A model generated the notes under the pieces. That model worked only from the letters and a program-made list of their open reading frames with translations. It searched no databases and had not been told where the DNA came from. The translations under genes and the position numbers were made by a program. Shown one piece after another: positions 11,701 through 26,700 of a DNA stretch of 64,000 bases. The stretch covers positions 50,666,019 through 50,730,018 of the forward strand of contig CM049306.1 in assembly GCA_026874595.1 (NCBI GenBank). Reading direction: 5' to 3'. Position 1 is the first letter of the stretch; every line of letters starts with the position of its first letter. This stretch comes from Sipunculus nudus. Lineage: Eukaryota; Annelida; Sipuncula; Golfingiida; Sipunculidae.

Positions 11701-14700
11701 CAGGGAATTCTTGTTAATTTGCATACTGGTCACCTAGGCATAATCAAAACGCAGCTACGAGCCAGGAAAGATGTATATTGGCCATATATGAACAAGGACA
11801 TAGAGCTTATGTGCAAACAGTGTACAGTATGTCAGACAAACATGCCAAAACAAGCGCCAGAACCTCTTATGCAAACAGATATTCCTACACGCCCGTGGAT
11901 GCAGTTAGGCACTGATCTCTTTGAGATAAAGGGTCAGCAGTACTTGATTATAGCTGACTATTACACTAAGTTCCCTATTGTAGAGACATTACCTGTACCT
12001 TCGCCATCAGGTGTTGTTGCTGACATCCTCAGGAGATACTGTAGTATTTTTGGTGTACCTACTTCCATTCGATCAGATAACGGCCCACATTACGTCGGGA
12101 GAGAATTTCAAAACTTTGTGACCGCATGGGGTATACAACATGATACATCATCCCCACGGTACCCAAGGTCAAATGGATTCATAGAAAGGCAGATAGCAAC
12201 TGTCAAACACACCATAACAAAAGCTCTAGAAGCAAACGAGGATGTACGGTTAGCTCTACTCAGATTAAGGACTACACCCATTGACAGTAAGATTGACAGC
12301 CCATCAGAACTGATGTTTCAAAGGAAAGTGAACGATACACTCCCAAGTAAGATTGTCTTTAAACCACAGAACAAGGATATTGTGAGACAGAGATTAGAAG
12401 AAAGACAAGACAAACAAAAAGTGTACCACGATCAAAAAGCGAAAGAACTACCACCACTATACACAGGACAAAGAGTAACTGTCCTAGATCCACAAACACA
12501 AAAATGGTATCCCGCAACGGTTGTGAAAAAAGCTGATGAGCCAAGAAGCTACATTGTTCAAACCTCAAACGGTAAACACCTAAGGAGAAACAGATCTCAA
12601 ATCCGTGATATTCCGAGGCAACCGGTGTCGAGCACTAAACCGTGTGTAACAAAGAACACTAATAACAACACAGGTACGATACCTAAATCTGTTACATTCG
12701 CCAAACCACTAACAAGTGAGTTAACCAAAACACCAATAACAAAACAAGATGTAAAATCACAACAACAACAGCCTCATGACAACGGACAACAAACAACTCC
12801 CAGTGGGAAACTTGGACAAAAGGCTACACAGCCCACAACGAGATATGGTCGTATTATTCGAACGCCACAACGATTTCAAGATTGAAGATTTTTATTTTTA
12901 TACTTAAGTAATATTCACATAAGATTTTGGACTGTGACCGCATTTTTTTTCACAACATTTTGATGTTCCAACCAAAGCACTTTAAGGTTATGTATGCACA
13001 GAATCAGTGTAAACTTTGATGGACTGATTGTCTGTTTTATGCTTAATGTCATGTATGTTTAACCATTCATACACCCATACAACACAGTTGTAAGATAACA
13101 CATCCTTTATTTTTCTATGGTACCTGAAATGTCACACTAACACGCCACGCTGTATAACATGTATATGATGACGTATTTTATTCTGGTCATTAGATGAACA
13201 TTCTTATTTTTTTTACGATAAGGGGGATGTGATATCACCGTATATAAACATGAAACATAACATTGCATAACACCGTGAACTATTTTGTTGCGCTGAACAA
13301 CTTCCGCTGTGTATGTGTATGAATAAAGAGTCTGTATGTATCATGGCCGACTTGTTGAACATCACATATACCTCCAGAGTTCATAGCCATGCTGTCAGGT
13401 GCAAATCCACACTGTTACTTAAAAGTTTGTGACAAAACAGTAAAGAAATGATAACATTTGATTTTTCACACATGATATGTATAAATCAACCAGCAATCCG
13501 ATATACAGCCTTCTGAAGTCTTATCTAACAGTTTTTAGCTCAGCTGACTAAAAGTCATCTGTTGTCTGTGTTGTACTATTTCAGAAACGGCTGGGGCTAT
13601 CATCACCAAATTTTATGCAAATGTTGGTCACATATATCATTTGAAATTGAGGTATTGGTGGCGCCACCTGCATCAACCTTTTTTTACAGGGGTCATCAGT
13701 CATCAGTACATTAACCCATAATTTCTTAGAATAGCAGGAGCTAGCATCCCCAAATTTTATGCAAATATATGTCACATATCAAATGTTGTGAGATTGAGCT
13801 TTTTGTAGCACTACCTGCATCAACTTACATTTTACGGGGATCTTCTTCTCTGAAATACATACTGACATAACAATCTTAAAAACAACAGGAGCTAGCATCA
13901 CCAGGTTTTGTGCAAATGATGGTCATATGACTGATATTTGAATTTGCAGTTTTTGTTGCACCACCTACATCGACCTGTTTTTTACTGTCTGAAACCTTGT
14001 AAATTTAGCCTCTTTCAGCTTAAAAATGTTTTATGGTGAAATTGTCCAGCTGAACGGTTTAATTTTTTTCACAAGAATTATCCTAGGGTAGAGTTCTCTC
14101 AATTGTATAAGAATAGATTGGATTCATTGATTTTTTTTAGTCATACAAAGCTGGTTTTATGGCCATTAGTAACCCTTTAACAAACCTAGGGTTGCAATTG
14201 TTTTCTTCTGCAAAACTGTTGTTTCAACAGTAACAACAATAACATTGCACAAAAATGTCTCATAATTGGTCTTTGTTCATGTTTACTTAAATGATTCTTT
14301 GAAGAATTATTGGACCTTTAAAAATGTAAAGTCTGTGAACTTTGGTAAACAAAGCTAAACATTTTGATAAAAAATCTTGTGAATATGTCACCTTGAAAAA
14401 AAAGGATTTAAGCCATAGTCTTTCAGTTTATGTAAACAGATTTGCCAACAGGCCAAGATTGTGTCTGTATTTATAAATAGCTTTGGCAGACTGTCAACTT
14501 TATCAGGTTAGGCAACAGGTCAAGAGGTCACTAAGTGCTGCCAGGTACAGGTCAAGATCTCACTCAGTGCAGTAGCTGCAGTTGGAAATTTTTATCTCAG
14601 CTGACTATAAGTCATCTGAGCTATAGTTGTGGTCCAATGTCCGTTGTCTGTCTGTCTGTCTGTCCGTCTGTCCGGATGTCCATCCGTAAGACTGGCACAT

Positions 14701-17700
14701 TTCGACACAATTGGACCTACGAATCTGAAATTTGACATTCAGTTAGATGTCCCCAAAATCTCCTACCATGCCAAAAATTGGGTCAATATGACTTCGCTCC
14801 TTCGAGATATTAAGGAAAAACCTCAATTTTTTATTAGAAATCTATTTTCACACTTCAGGACTGCCTAATATCAAAACCACTCATCTGGTTTTCTTCATTT
14901 TTACCATAAATATTCCTCTATATGGTTCCTATGTACATGCCAGGAATTAAGTCAGTATTATTTAATTTAAAAAAGTTATGGGCCCAAACATAATGGACTT
15001 TGTAAAAAAATGAATTAAGATATTTTGTTACTTAAGACCAAAAGTGTTAAAGGTAGGAATTTTTTTTCAGTAATACTACTTTAAATAATCAAAATTTAAT
15101 TGTATACCAAAAATTATATCAAAATCTGTTAAATTTTTTTAAATATTGGCAAAAATATAAAATTGGTACCTTAAATTTTGCCCAAGTTTGACCATGGCAC
15201 GTTTTATTCTTGTAACTGCTGTGGATTTAATTTTCAAAGTATGTTTTTGTTACCATTTCAACTGTTAAAACAAAAAATTTGAAACCAGTTGATCAAAAAC
15301 TGTAGATTTTATTCAAGTTTTCAAGCACCATGTCACATATTGTTTACATCAAGCTAGTGTTATGCAGTTTACTAGAGCTCAGCTCCCCAGCTTCAGCTCT
15401 AGGTTCCTTAAATTTTGCATACAGTTAGATGTCCCCCAAATCCTCTACCATACTAAAAGTTTGGTCACTCGGACTGCATTCCTTTGAGATATTAAGAAAA
15501 AACTTCACTTTTCCATTAAAAACCCATTGTTACACTTTAAGATTGCCTAATATCAAAACCACCGATCTGACTTTGATCATATATAATATACATATTTTTC
15601 TATACATTCGCTATGCATATGCCAGAAATGATGTCAGTATTGTGTAATTGTTTTAAATTCTAGGCCCAAACATAATGCAATTTGTAAAAAAACAAGAAAT
15701 ATATTTACTCTCTTAACATGAAAATTGCTGAAGATAGACATTTTTTGCCAGGGATATAACATTTTTTAATCAAGATTCAATTGTATTCCCAAAATTAGTT
15801 CTGGATTTTTCAAATTTTATAAGTTATTAGCATAAATATAAAATCAGTACCTTAAATTTTGCCCAACTTTGGCCATGGCATGTTTTTTCCCTGTAAGCAC
15901 TGTTGATTTAATTTTTCATATCTTGCACACGTAAGGATTTTAGCTTCAAAATTCTGAAGTTATAAAAGGAATTGGTCAAAAACTAGCTTTTATGAAAGTT
16001 TTTATGAGACCATATCACACCTTGGCTGTACTGAAGCCCCTCTTTTATGTCCCCACATTGACCTTTCATGCCAATTATGCATGCTTGAAGCGAGGCACTC
16101 TGCAGCCAGTCAGCTCTTGGGTGGCTTCAACTGGATCTAACTGTCCAACCCACTCCACTAGTATTTGTTTAGGCCATAAACATAACAATAAACTTTTTTT
16201 TTAATTCTTGGTTTATGATAAGAACTTAAAAAAAATAAATGGAAAAGGAATTTATAGTTAATGAGTTACAGGGGATTACCTTGCAATTACTGATCATTTA
16301 TGGATCCTACATGGATGGCCAAAATTGTATTTCAAATGACACCATGCAGTCACCATTGGGTATTTTTCATTTCAACCTTAAAAATGAAAAATAAATAATT
16401 AAAATAAATTGTTGTTTACTATTAGGGATTATATGAAGCAAGATAATGATAGACAAGGATGCAGTTGATTATATTAAATTAATTTCCAGGTCTTTTCCAG
16501 GTGTTTAACTTGTTGGTTTATATTTATTACAAAATTAAAATAATTAATAAATATGTCAAAAATTTAAAATATTACTCAGACAACTGCTCATTGAAGATTT
16601 TAATTTATTTGACTTATAACTCATGGTTGTATCAGTTGTTACATATTCAGTTCATAAAATTAAACATTCCCAATTCCAGTTTGCTCCTGGTATGATATAT
16701 TGGGTGTTTTGATCCTTGGATTAATTTTAACACATGTATTAGTTTTATAGCTGAGAATGCTTTTCTTTTTTTTCCTGATACCATTTAAAAAAATATAAAT
16801 ATTCAAATTTTTCCTGTTAGTGCTGTGGATTTAATTTTCTCAGCATGTACACATTAACATTTCATCTGTTAAAATCTGAAATTTGAAACCAATTGATCAA
16901 AAACTGTAGATTTTATTCAAGTTTCCAGGTACCATGTCTTCATTGTTGACATCAGATCAGTATAAATGCAGTGTACTGGGCAGTTACATAACACCTTCTG
17001 ACCTACTGCCACTGTGAGTGTCTGGGTCAGGCAGTAATTACCAGAGAGCCTCTCTTTCTCTCTCTCTGGCAGTCTAGGTCTCTTTTTTTTTCTCTCTCTC
17101 TCTCTCCTCTGCTTTTTCACTTTCTTTCTCCATCTTTCTTTCTCTCTTTCTCTCTCTCTCTCTCCCTAATGCCTCCCTTCCTCCCTCCATCCCATTCTGT
17201 TGACAGGTACTATAAACTAGATACATTAGCTATAAATGTTGATGCAATTTGGAAATGTGAATCAACTAAAATATTCACAATCACATGTATGTTATACTGT
17301 AAATTTATAGTAACATTCGGAAACTTGGATTAAAATTATGTAATGAAAAAAAGGAATAAATGCAAATATTGTTAATTTTTTCTTGGCTCAGTGGAATGGG
17401 GAAAAAAATTATTTGCTTTTTTTCTCCATCTTTCTGTCTGTTTTAAATATTTAATGTTCATGAATAAACTTTTTTTTTTATAAGCACTGTTGAATTAAAT
17501 TTCATATCCTGTATGTATATGCAAGGGTGTTGTAACTCTCACCATCCCCTTCTTCATCCCACTGAGGCTTTGCTCCTTGGCACTGTGAACAATAGTTCTA
17601 TGGCTATAGCATAAAATTTAATAATTAAAGAAAATATCTACAGAGAGACAGAGGCATTGTAACTCTGATCATAACACAACACCCCCCCCCCATCAAGTCA

Positions 17701-20700
17701 TTGCACCTGTGTAATGGGGACGTTATGGCAACTGTATACATATCATAAAATTGATAAAAAAGGTTTACCAAATAAATTGGATCTCATCAGACAAATGAGT
17801 AAACTGTTGAACTGTCAACAGATTATCAAAAAGGTAACCAATGGAAAGGCATGGTCAGGTCTCAAATATTATTTGCAACATTATCTTCAATCATATAAAC
17901 CAACCATGGCCCAGATAACCTCTTCCTCTCAAACATTATCTACATTTCATCATATTTTTAAGATTTTAACCTTCCAGGTGGTTCAGTACTGTTGACCATT
18001 TGTCCATAGGTACCTATGTACATGCCAGAAATTATGTCAATATTGTGTAATATGTAGACATGAGGGGCATCAAAATTATGCACCATGTTAAGACCGATCT
18101 TGTCAAGATATTATGTCATACAGTCACAAATTCATAAATCCCCTCATCAGCATAGTTAATCATAACCTTGTATCTGTCAAATTGAACTCTTGCAGTTTTC
18201 CATACACTATAGATCCTTCAACAAACAGCCTTATTATCATTATACCACTGCTTAGCATACTGTCATTGCATTCATATTTGCTCAAATAATTTGCTTTTTT
18301 CGACCCCTCCCAAATAAATAAAAAATAAACCACTATATTTTACTCCATATTAATCCATCAGTCAGGTTATTTCATATATCATTTACTCACATATTACATT
18401 ATATTACTTTAAAAAAGCCCAACATGACCATGATATTCTAAGCTTTATCTACTCAATATAGTATCACAATGGTGATACATTTATAGTCCAATCATGATCA
18501 GCTGAGCGCGGTGACCCATGGGTCCCTTGTTTCCAGTTCACTTGGGGCAATGCCTTTCGACCTGAGCTTGGTAAACCCAGTGCAATTGACTTAAGGAAGC
18601 TTGATGTATTGGCCTGACATTTTGACTTGTCCATGCATCATTAAGCTTCTCATACACAAGACTGACTACAATAATTTTTGCACAATATATGTCCCTGCTT
18701 ATTTCTCATGAGGGTTTCGATATATCAGCCTGAAAGATGGTGTATGTATAAATCTCGAATAGTGTCATTGTATACAAGACTGGTGGTGCCACCTACAATA
18801 GTTTTTGCACAGTACTGTGGAAGTGGCTTTTGTAAGCGGGGCTTTTATTTTTGCGCTTTTCACGGGAGCTTGATTTGCGCTATGTATTGTTTCCCCCGTG
18901 CAATCAAGATACTCACTGGCCCGTAGCTTGTACACAGTCACCTGAAGCTTGTTAGGTGCAAGGTACATTGCGTAACAAACCTATCTGTTATGTAATTGTT
19001 TTAATATTTCGATAATTTGATTCAAATTGAATTCTCCATGCATATTGATTTGCACGAATAAATGAACTGCACTAATACTGTAAAATGGAAAAAGCGGGAA
19101 AATTGAGACACGCCAGATTAACCACTTCCACAGTATATGTCCCTGCTTATTTCTCAGGGGTGATTTTACATATCAGCCTGAAATGATGCATGTTGATACA
19201 TCTTGGATAGTTTGTTGTATACAAGACTTGTGGCACCACCTACAATTGTTTCATGCATCTGTGCACATAGCCCAAGAGTGGTTTGAAGTATATATGTTTC
19301 TGTACAAGTTGAGTGGTCCAACAGCAAACTTCAAGTAGATAAGGGGCACATACGCGATGAAGTGCTTTGACATGGTGAAATGCTTCTTCAAATTTGAGAC
19401 CTCAGAGAGGACTTTGAAATAGTACATGCAAAAAAATAATCCAAATGAGTCGATTTAGAGATTAATAATTGATTACAATTAAATCCAGGGCTTGCAGTTC
19501 AATGCATCTATTTTTTTTTGGCATTGTTACACCCCTAGTCCTATCAATGACCCAGTACATCTTGCAATCAATTCAAACAAACAAAAGGCCTTTACGTCAT
19601 TTGGCTGTGGTATCATTGAAAGGGTTTGTTATCATGCATGTTATCAGGCATGATCACAATATCCATTGTGACACAGAAAGTTTTGAAAGATGTTGCCCAT
19701 AAACCAGAAGAGGCCAGAATAACATGACCATGCCTTTTACCAAAATTTTAGTTGGATGTGCCTGATTTGCTGTCATATATATGGCAGTCCAAGGGATAAG
19801 AAATGAGTATATACTGCCATCCCTCATTATACCCTGCTTGGTCAGGGGCAGATTCAGGAATTAGGAAAAAGGAGGGGTCTAACCCAGGATAAACCCTGAA
19901 GAAAGGTCCTCAGGTCTGGAAAAGGGGGGTCTGAAATCCTTAAAAAAGGTTACAGTGACTGAAAATAGGGGAGCCTTGACCCCCCTGGATCTGCTTCTGT
20001 TGTTAGATCTGGAAACCCATAGAACCTGAAATCCAGGAAGGTCCTAGAGAAATCTCCTTAGGTATCTGAAATTAGATCATGTTGAGGTTCATTCTGAAAG
20101 TATTGGGGAAAAGCATGATTTTTAGCACCCTTTAAGTCAGATGTTTCTTTGTGTTCAAGGTTCTGGTCAACTCTTATGGCAAACTCCAAATTCCCTCACT
20201 GTGATCAAAATTTATGTGCTCTTGCCTTTAGTGTCGTGCACATGGTAGTTAGCTTAGCATTATGACCCATGGGCCACTTTTTTATCAAGCTGCTCGGAAA
20301 CATATAATTCATAATATTTATAGCATCAGGTAACTTTTTTATTTAATTTTTTTATGACTGAAATTTGATCACTATATAACATTTTTGTAAAAAAAATTGG
20401 CAATACTTTTTATTATCAGATAAATGATGGGCTGCTGGAAACCGATAATGTGCTCCGTCGTATCTGTGACTCAAGTGACCCTCCACCATTGATAACCACC
20501 GGATCAAATGCTAGAGTATACTTCCATACTGATCACTCCATGAGTGATACTGGTTTCCAGATTCACTTTATCACATTGTCAGGTAAGTATTTAAAATATT
20601 CTCACATTTGTTTATCAGATTATCGCTAAACACATCTTGTGGCACTACCTACAATTTCTGAAATTTGTACATATTGTTACTTTAAGAATGGCTGCCTATG

Positions 20701-23700
20701 TTTATCATTCTCATCATTAACAGGGCACAAATGATTAGACTTCAAAAGTTCAAACTAGACATGCAGTCAGGGTTTAGTGATGTAACCAAAAAATGTTGTA
20801 AATAAACTTTTAATTACTAATGTTCTCCAATGCATTTTACATGTATTTTTTTATAAATAAAATTTCATCCTGTTAGTCTTTCTTTACACAGGGCATACAT
20901 TGTAATCTTTTAGTATAAGAAGTGTGATGAATTTTAACTGGTACTTTTGAGAATGACTAGAGCTTTTCTGGAAGGTTACTGTGATCTTTATTGATGTGCT
21001 ATGGCCATTTTTTAAGTGTCTAATTCACTGACTCTCATGGTCAATACTTTATGGACATTTTCACATTGAAAGTTTTATGAATATCTTATGTTCAGAGAGC
21101 ACAGGGGAGAAAATATGTAAAATAGTGTGATTGGTCATGTAGATAAGTGAAAACATAATGTTAAAATTGAAGATAACACAATGATTATTTTAAAAGAAAA
21201 ATATGTTTCTTCAGTACAAGACAGAAGATGTAAGCAAGAAAACTCCTCTTTTTGTTGTATACCTCTAATAGCAACAATAAAGTGGGTTCCAAACCACTGA
21301 TCCATAAATATTGGAAGCGACCTTTTAAGATTTATACGCCTGTCATAGATGGGACATATTATGATATACCCAGTGTCCAACAATTAACTTTTAGTGTCGC
21401 AACTGTTACTTACCATGGCTTTGATTGATTTTCACGAAACTCAAGATGATTTATGTATTATAAGACTTGTCTTACTTCCCAGTTGAATATCAGAGCTTAG
21501 TGAGATCAGAGGTATCCTCTGTCTCTCTTCACAATTTTATCACTCAGTGTTTTGCCTTAATTTTCCTTAGATTATCAACAGGACCAAAATATGTAATACT
21601 GAACACTTGTGAACTGTAGCTGCTCATAGAACAGAAGATATTTTACATGAAGGTTGTGTAAAACAATTGCCTACAGCACAATAAAATATTATTTTTACAA
21701 GTTGTGCATTTTTGTATTAGTGTTTATTTTGTCCTACTTTTTTAGACAGTTTTATGATAATTTTAACATGGAAAATCTGACTTTTAATATGAATTCCACA
21801 GTCTCAGAAAGCACTGTGTATGGCACTGAGGAACTAGTAACAAAATTTCCAGAAAAGAAAAGTCAGGATGGTCCAAACCAGAGCTACCTACTTGTTAAAA
21901 AAGCAGTTGTAAATAGTGTTCATCATGTCATCTTATTGTCATGCATTTGTTAGTGTATGTTGTGTTACAGTCTGACAAGATTTGTTGATACAGATTCATC
22001 CTCCTGACTTTTAATTTGAAAACAACTTTATTCCAGGCTGTGGAGCAAGTTACACCACAGATTCAGGTGTTATCATCTCCCCAAACTACCCTAACAATTA
22101 TCCCCATAACTCAAACTGTGAGTGGATGGTGACAGTCCCAGACACAGAGGTCATCAGCTTCAACTTCACCAACATGAATATTGAGAGCCACCATAACTGT
22201 CAATACGACTATGTTCTTGTAGGTATAGTTCTACACTTCATTGAAAACAGACTTGATGCTAATTTTAAATTATTTTTAGCTCAACTGATTGCAAGATATC
22301 TTAGCTATAGTGATCACTCTTTGTCTGTCTCTCTGTCCATCTGTCCATCTGTTAACAGGGCAAATATGCAAACTGCTGGACCTGGAATCTTTAAACTTTT
22401 TTATCTTAGGCGATCCATAAAAATCTCCAAGGACAACTGAAACTAGGTCAATGCAACCTATATTCTCCCAGATATTGGGCCTATGTGTGCACCCAAGAAA
22501 AATTAAAAATTTGATACAAAAGCACCAGTATCTCAATTATTAATACATTGATGACCATGGTACTTTCCATACATATTGATCATGGACAGTTTCATCAGTT
22601 CCTGAAGACTGGTGATGCCAACTGTATTGTTTCAAATTTTTATGCATTTTTTTCTCTGTTTTTGAAAACCTTTAAATGAAGCAATCTGTAACAGGGCACA
22701 ATCTGAAACCATAAGACTTGGAGACTTCTAACTGTACATTCAGTGAGGTCCTGGGCAAATTTCTTGGAAATCTAAAACTTGGTCATGATGACTTATTTTC
22801 TGTGATCATTTGGTCAAAACGTGATTTTGAGCACCCAGACAGTCAGACAGGGAGGTCCTAGCCAAGTCTCCTTGAAAACCTGAAATTAGGTCATGGTGAA
22901 CTGTATTCTGTGAGGTACTGGCCAGAAACATGATTTTGAGCACTCACAGAGTCAGACAGGGCATAAATTGTATCCTTTTGCCCAGAATCTTCTGATGTGA
23001 CAATCAGGGAGGTCCTGGGTGGAAACCCTAAATAAGGCTGCTGTTAGCTATTTTCTAAGACCTATGGACAAAAATGATGACTTAAGCACTCTGGAAGTCA
23101 TCCTACCCATTGTACAAGGTTCCTTAACAGATATTTTTCACCAGGTCATGACATCAATAGTTAATACATGGATCACCTGAATGTCAAATTTAGCTGAGCA
23201 TTATGCAATGGTAATGTTAATAAATGTTAATAAATTGAATACACAGTTATGGACTACTTGGAAAGATATTTGAAGAACTGCACAGCTCTTCAGGTGCTGA
23301 AGAGTGCAATTTAAGCCACAACAAGAGAAATTTAAGACATTAAAAAATTATGTGCAGGAATTGATGGATCAAGGATATTTTGCTGTATTTTATTTTCTCA
23401 TTTAAGAGAACATTTGGAACTTACACCAATACTGAATGGCTGGGGAAATATTATGAAAAAGACATTATTAATTTAAACTTGTGAAAAAAAACACCACTGT
23501 GACCAAGTTTTACTGTGATGACACATAAGCAAATGCCCATATACGTCAGTAACTCTAACACTGAACTATTGAAGCTCTCGAATTGTTGTAGCAACTACTA
23601 TTTATACAATTTTTTTTAAACAAAGCTCATGCTTGCATCTTTAGGTTGAATAAAGAGTTCATAATTTGTGTATTTATTGGTTCTTCTGATTAACAGTCAT

Positions 23701-26700
23701 GTCAGCATTGTAATGACTGATTACTAACCTAACTTTTGTATGTGTTAATATAAGATTAGGTAAGAAAAACAGGATAATTGAGAATTTAATTTTCACGGAT
23801 CAAATTATTTTTGTAAATGAGCACCAACTATTCAGTATTACAGGTAATGTTGCTAATTCCTGTTCATGATTGGCTAGTCCCTTCAAAGAGAGCAATACAT
23901 GTTTTAATTCTGCAAAATTTCCATTCATGAATTAAGGTATCATTGAAAATGGATTAAATCTTGTTCATATGCTGTATTTCAAGAACTTTCACAGATGTTT
24001 GTATCAAAGGGGCAAAATGGCAAAATATCAAATTATCACTTCCAGAAAATTAAAAAAGGTGCACAAGTTGTATCATATTTTTTCCCCTGAGTCCTTTAAA
24101 CAATTATTTAGTTTTTGGTGTGGCCTGAACATTATTAAATTATGCATTTTGTTCTGTTTCTCTGATTAAAGGTGGGGGAGGGCCCTGATGAAAACAGCAA
24201 CGTCCATGGAAGATATTGTGGTGGCAATATACCAGCTCCCTTTACTACATCCGGCAATCAACTGTATGTCCAGTTCAGGTCAGATAGCTCAGTGACTGCC
24301 ACAGGATTCAGGGCAGTATGGGATATTCGTAAGTAAATGTCTTCCATGTGTTTAGATTATTTTTTATATGAGTGATGTGTAATAATGTGATTCATTAATC
24401 TCATTTCTGCAGACGGCATATATTCTATTATCTATAACCATTTTTTTCTTCCAATTCCCTTCTTGTTTTTCATTTGTTGTTTGTTTGTTGATCACAAGCT
24501 TTAATGTGTGCATGTTCATAATCTTTACTATTAGACATTGTCATGATGTGTGTAACAAGATTTTTAAATAAGCCCTTAATTCTGACACAGTACTTCATCA
24601 TTCTTTAGGGTACCATAAACCAAATTTACTGTATATGTAACTTGTTTGTCTGTGTTTTAGACATGACTGTTTCATGTGAATTTGTATGGTGTAAGAAGGT
24701 GTTTATTTATAATTTTGACATTGTATTAATGGATGTTAATGATGTGCTACAGCAGTCATGAATTTTCACCAGTAAAGATGGGGTCTTTTATTCACAAGGG
24801 TTTTATTTTCATGAAAATAACCCTGTCACAAATTTTGCAAAAAAAAAAAGCAAACCATATTTTAGCAATATATCTGGCAGCTCTATGTTGCTCACCTCAA
24901 CTCTTGTTTTTTGGCTCAGCTGACTTTAAGTCATCTGAGCTATAGTGATGGCCCCTTGTCCATTGTCTGTCCAGCAATCCAGCCATCTGTCCAGACGTCA
25001 TTTAACAAGGCATGTTTTGAAACCTATAATACAAAATTTTACATAAGGTTTGATGTCCATTAAATCTCCTACCACATCAAAAGTTGGGTCTTTATGACTT
25101 CGTTATTTTGATATATTAAGAAAAACTCTCAATTTCCCATTAAAATCCCATTGTTACACTTCAAGTCTGCATAATATAAAAACCATGCACTAATCTGATA
25201 TTGATCATAATTAATATAACCATTCCTCTAAGGTAGGGATCTAGGGGAAACAACACTGACAGAAATATCAGATGTATCTGGCAACTCCTGCTGTCTGATT
25301 CATCTCCAGCAGTCTTTACCACGTCTTGTCCATGGATTCAGATATATGTCGGAAGAGAGTACGGATATATAGTGTTGTGCAAGCTCTCGTCACTTTAAAC
25401 CAAGTCACACGCCAGTCATGTTGTATCGAGCAGTAGTTGAATATCATCTGAAGACCTGTGGTGATTTGGGAGCAACGAGGTAGCAGGTGTGGATACACAG
25501 GAAGCTGCAGCCGTGAACCTGCACACAGGCAGCTCAGGGCACAGGGTCGTCTTTCACTGATTTAAACAGCGGTGGAACCCAGCAGCCCCCTGAGTGAATG
25601 AGCAGCCCTCTCGAGAATGCACTGTTCACCTTCATGGCATGAGGAAGGGGTTAGAAAAGGTGCCTTAAACATTGCCTGCTTCACTTCACCCTGGCCATGT
25701 ACGGGGACTGGCGGTTATCCTGTACAGCTGTTGCAAGCAAGTGAATAGTAGTAATGTAACATCACTTGCCCTCGCGTCGTGGAACATGCGTACCCTACTG
25801 GACAACCCCAACGCAGACAGATTTGGCAGACAAACTGCACTCGTAGCATGAGAATTGGGTCGCTACAATATTGACATCACAGCCCTACAAGAAACCCACC
25901 TGGCTGAGGAAGGACAGCTCACCAGGAACAAAAGAGCCGACACATTCTTATGGAGTGGCCAAAGTGTTAATGAGCAACATGAATCAGGGGTCAGTTTCTC
26001 CATGAAGACCAAACTGATCAGCTTTCTGACTGGCCTACCAAAAGGCATCAATGATTGCCTCATGAAGCTACAACTGCCAGTAGGGAAGAATGAGAGGGAT
26101 ACACTGATTAGCTCATATGCCCCTACCATGACAAATCCAGACTGCATCAATGACATATTCTGACAGGAAATTAATTCTATTGTCGCCTTCCTACCCAAGG
26201 GCAACAAACTGGTCATTATTGTCAACTACAAAGCCAGTTTTAGATCAGACCACCAGGCCTTGGAGGGAGTCATTGACAGAAATGGCATAAGCAAGTGCAA
26301 CAGCAATGGACTTCTTCTCCTTAGGACCTGTACTACTCATGACCCCCTGATAACAAACACTGTATTTGGTCAACCAAACAGCAATAAGGCCACATGGATG
26401 CATCCTAGATTGCAACATTGGCATTTAATTGACTTCATTATTACCAGGAAAGCAGCGAGCAGGATGTCACAATCACCAAGGCTATGTGTGGTGCTGAGTG
26501 TTGGACAGATCACAGACTTGTCATTTCAAGGCTGACCTTCAACATCCAAGCTAAACATCTGCCTCAGGGTAAGAAGACACTGAAGTTCATTAATGTCTCC
26601 AATATGAAAGTGGACAAGAATGTCTCCCTCCTCGTCACTGACCTCAATTGGAAGCTAAATGAGCTAAATGAGCTTTGACAATTTAGATGTAGAGGTTGAC

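Larger units (their letters stand above)
8052..13366 (+). mobile_element. Full-length Ty3/Gypsy LTR retrotransposon
   Basis: The element is 5,315 bp and sits in intron 3 in the sense orientation. Two 139-bp LTRs appear base-for-base identical by eye. Both begin TGTGAT and end ATCACA, a 6-bp inverted repeat. The direct repeat TATAC flanks the element (8047-8051 and 13367-13371). A candidate primer site, a polypurine tract and one unbroken gag-pol frame are all present, with no env-like gene. RT details (VADD active site, single gag-pol frame) recall Mag-like Metaviridae, but the clade is tentative. The state suggests a young, possibly autonomous copy. Confidence 0.95.

Noticed and set aside
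12886-13217. Possible env gene in the Gypsy element
   Set aside because: Only about 330 AT-rich bases separate gag-pol from the polypurine tract, with no open frame.
16917-17120. Lys/Arg-rich minus-strand protein
   Set aside because: Translation of a CT-rich low-complexity tract.
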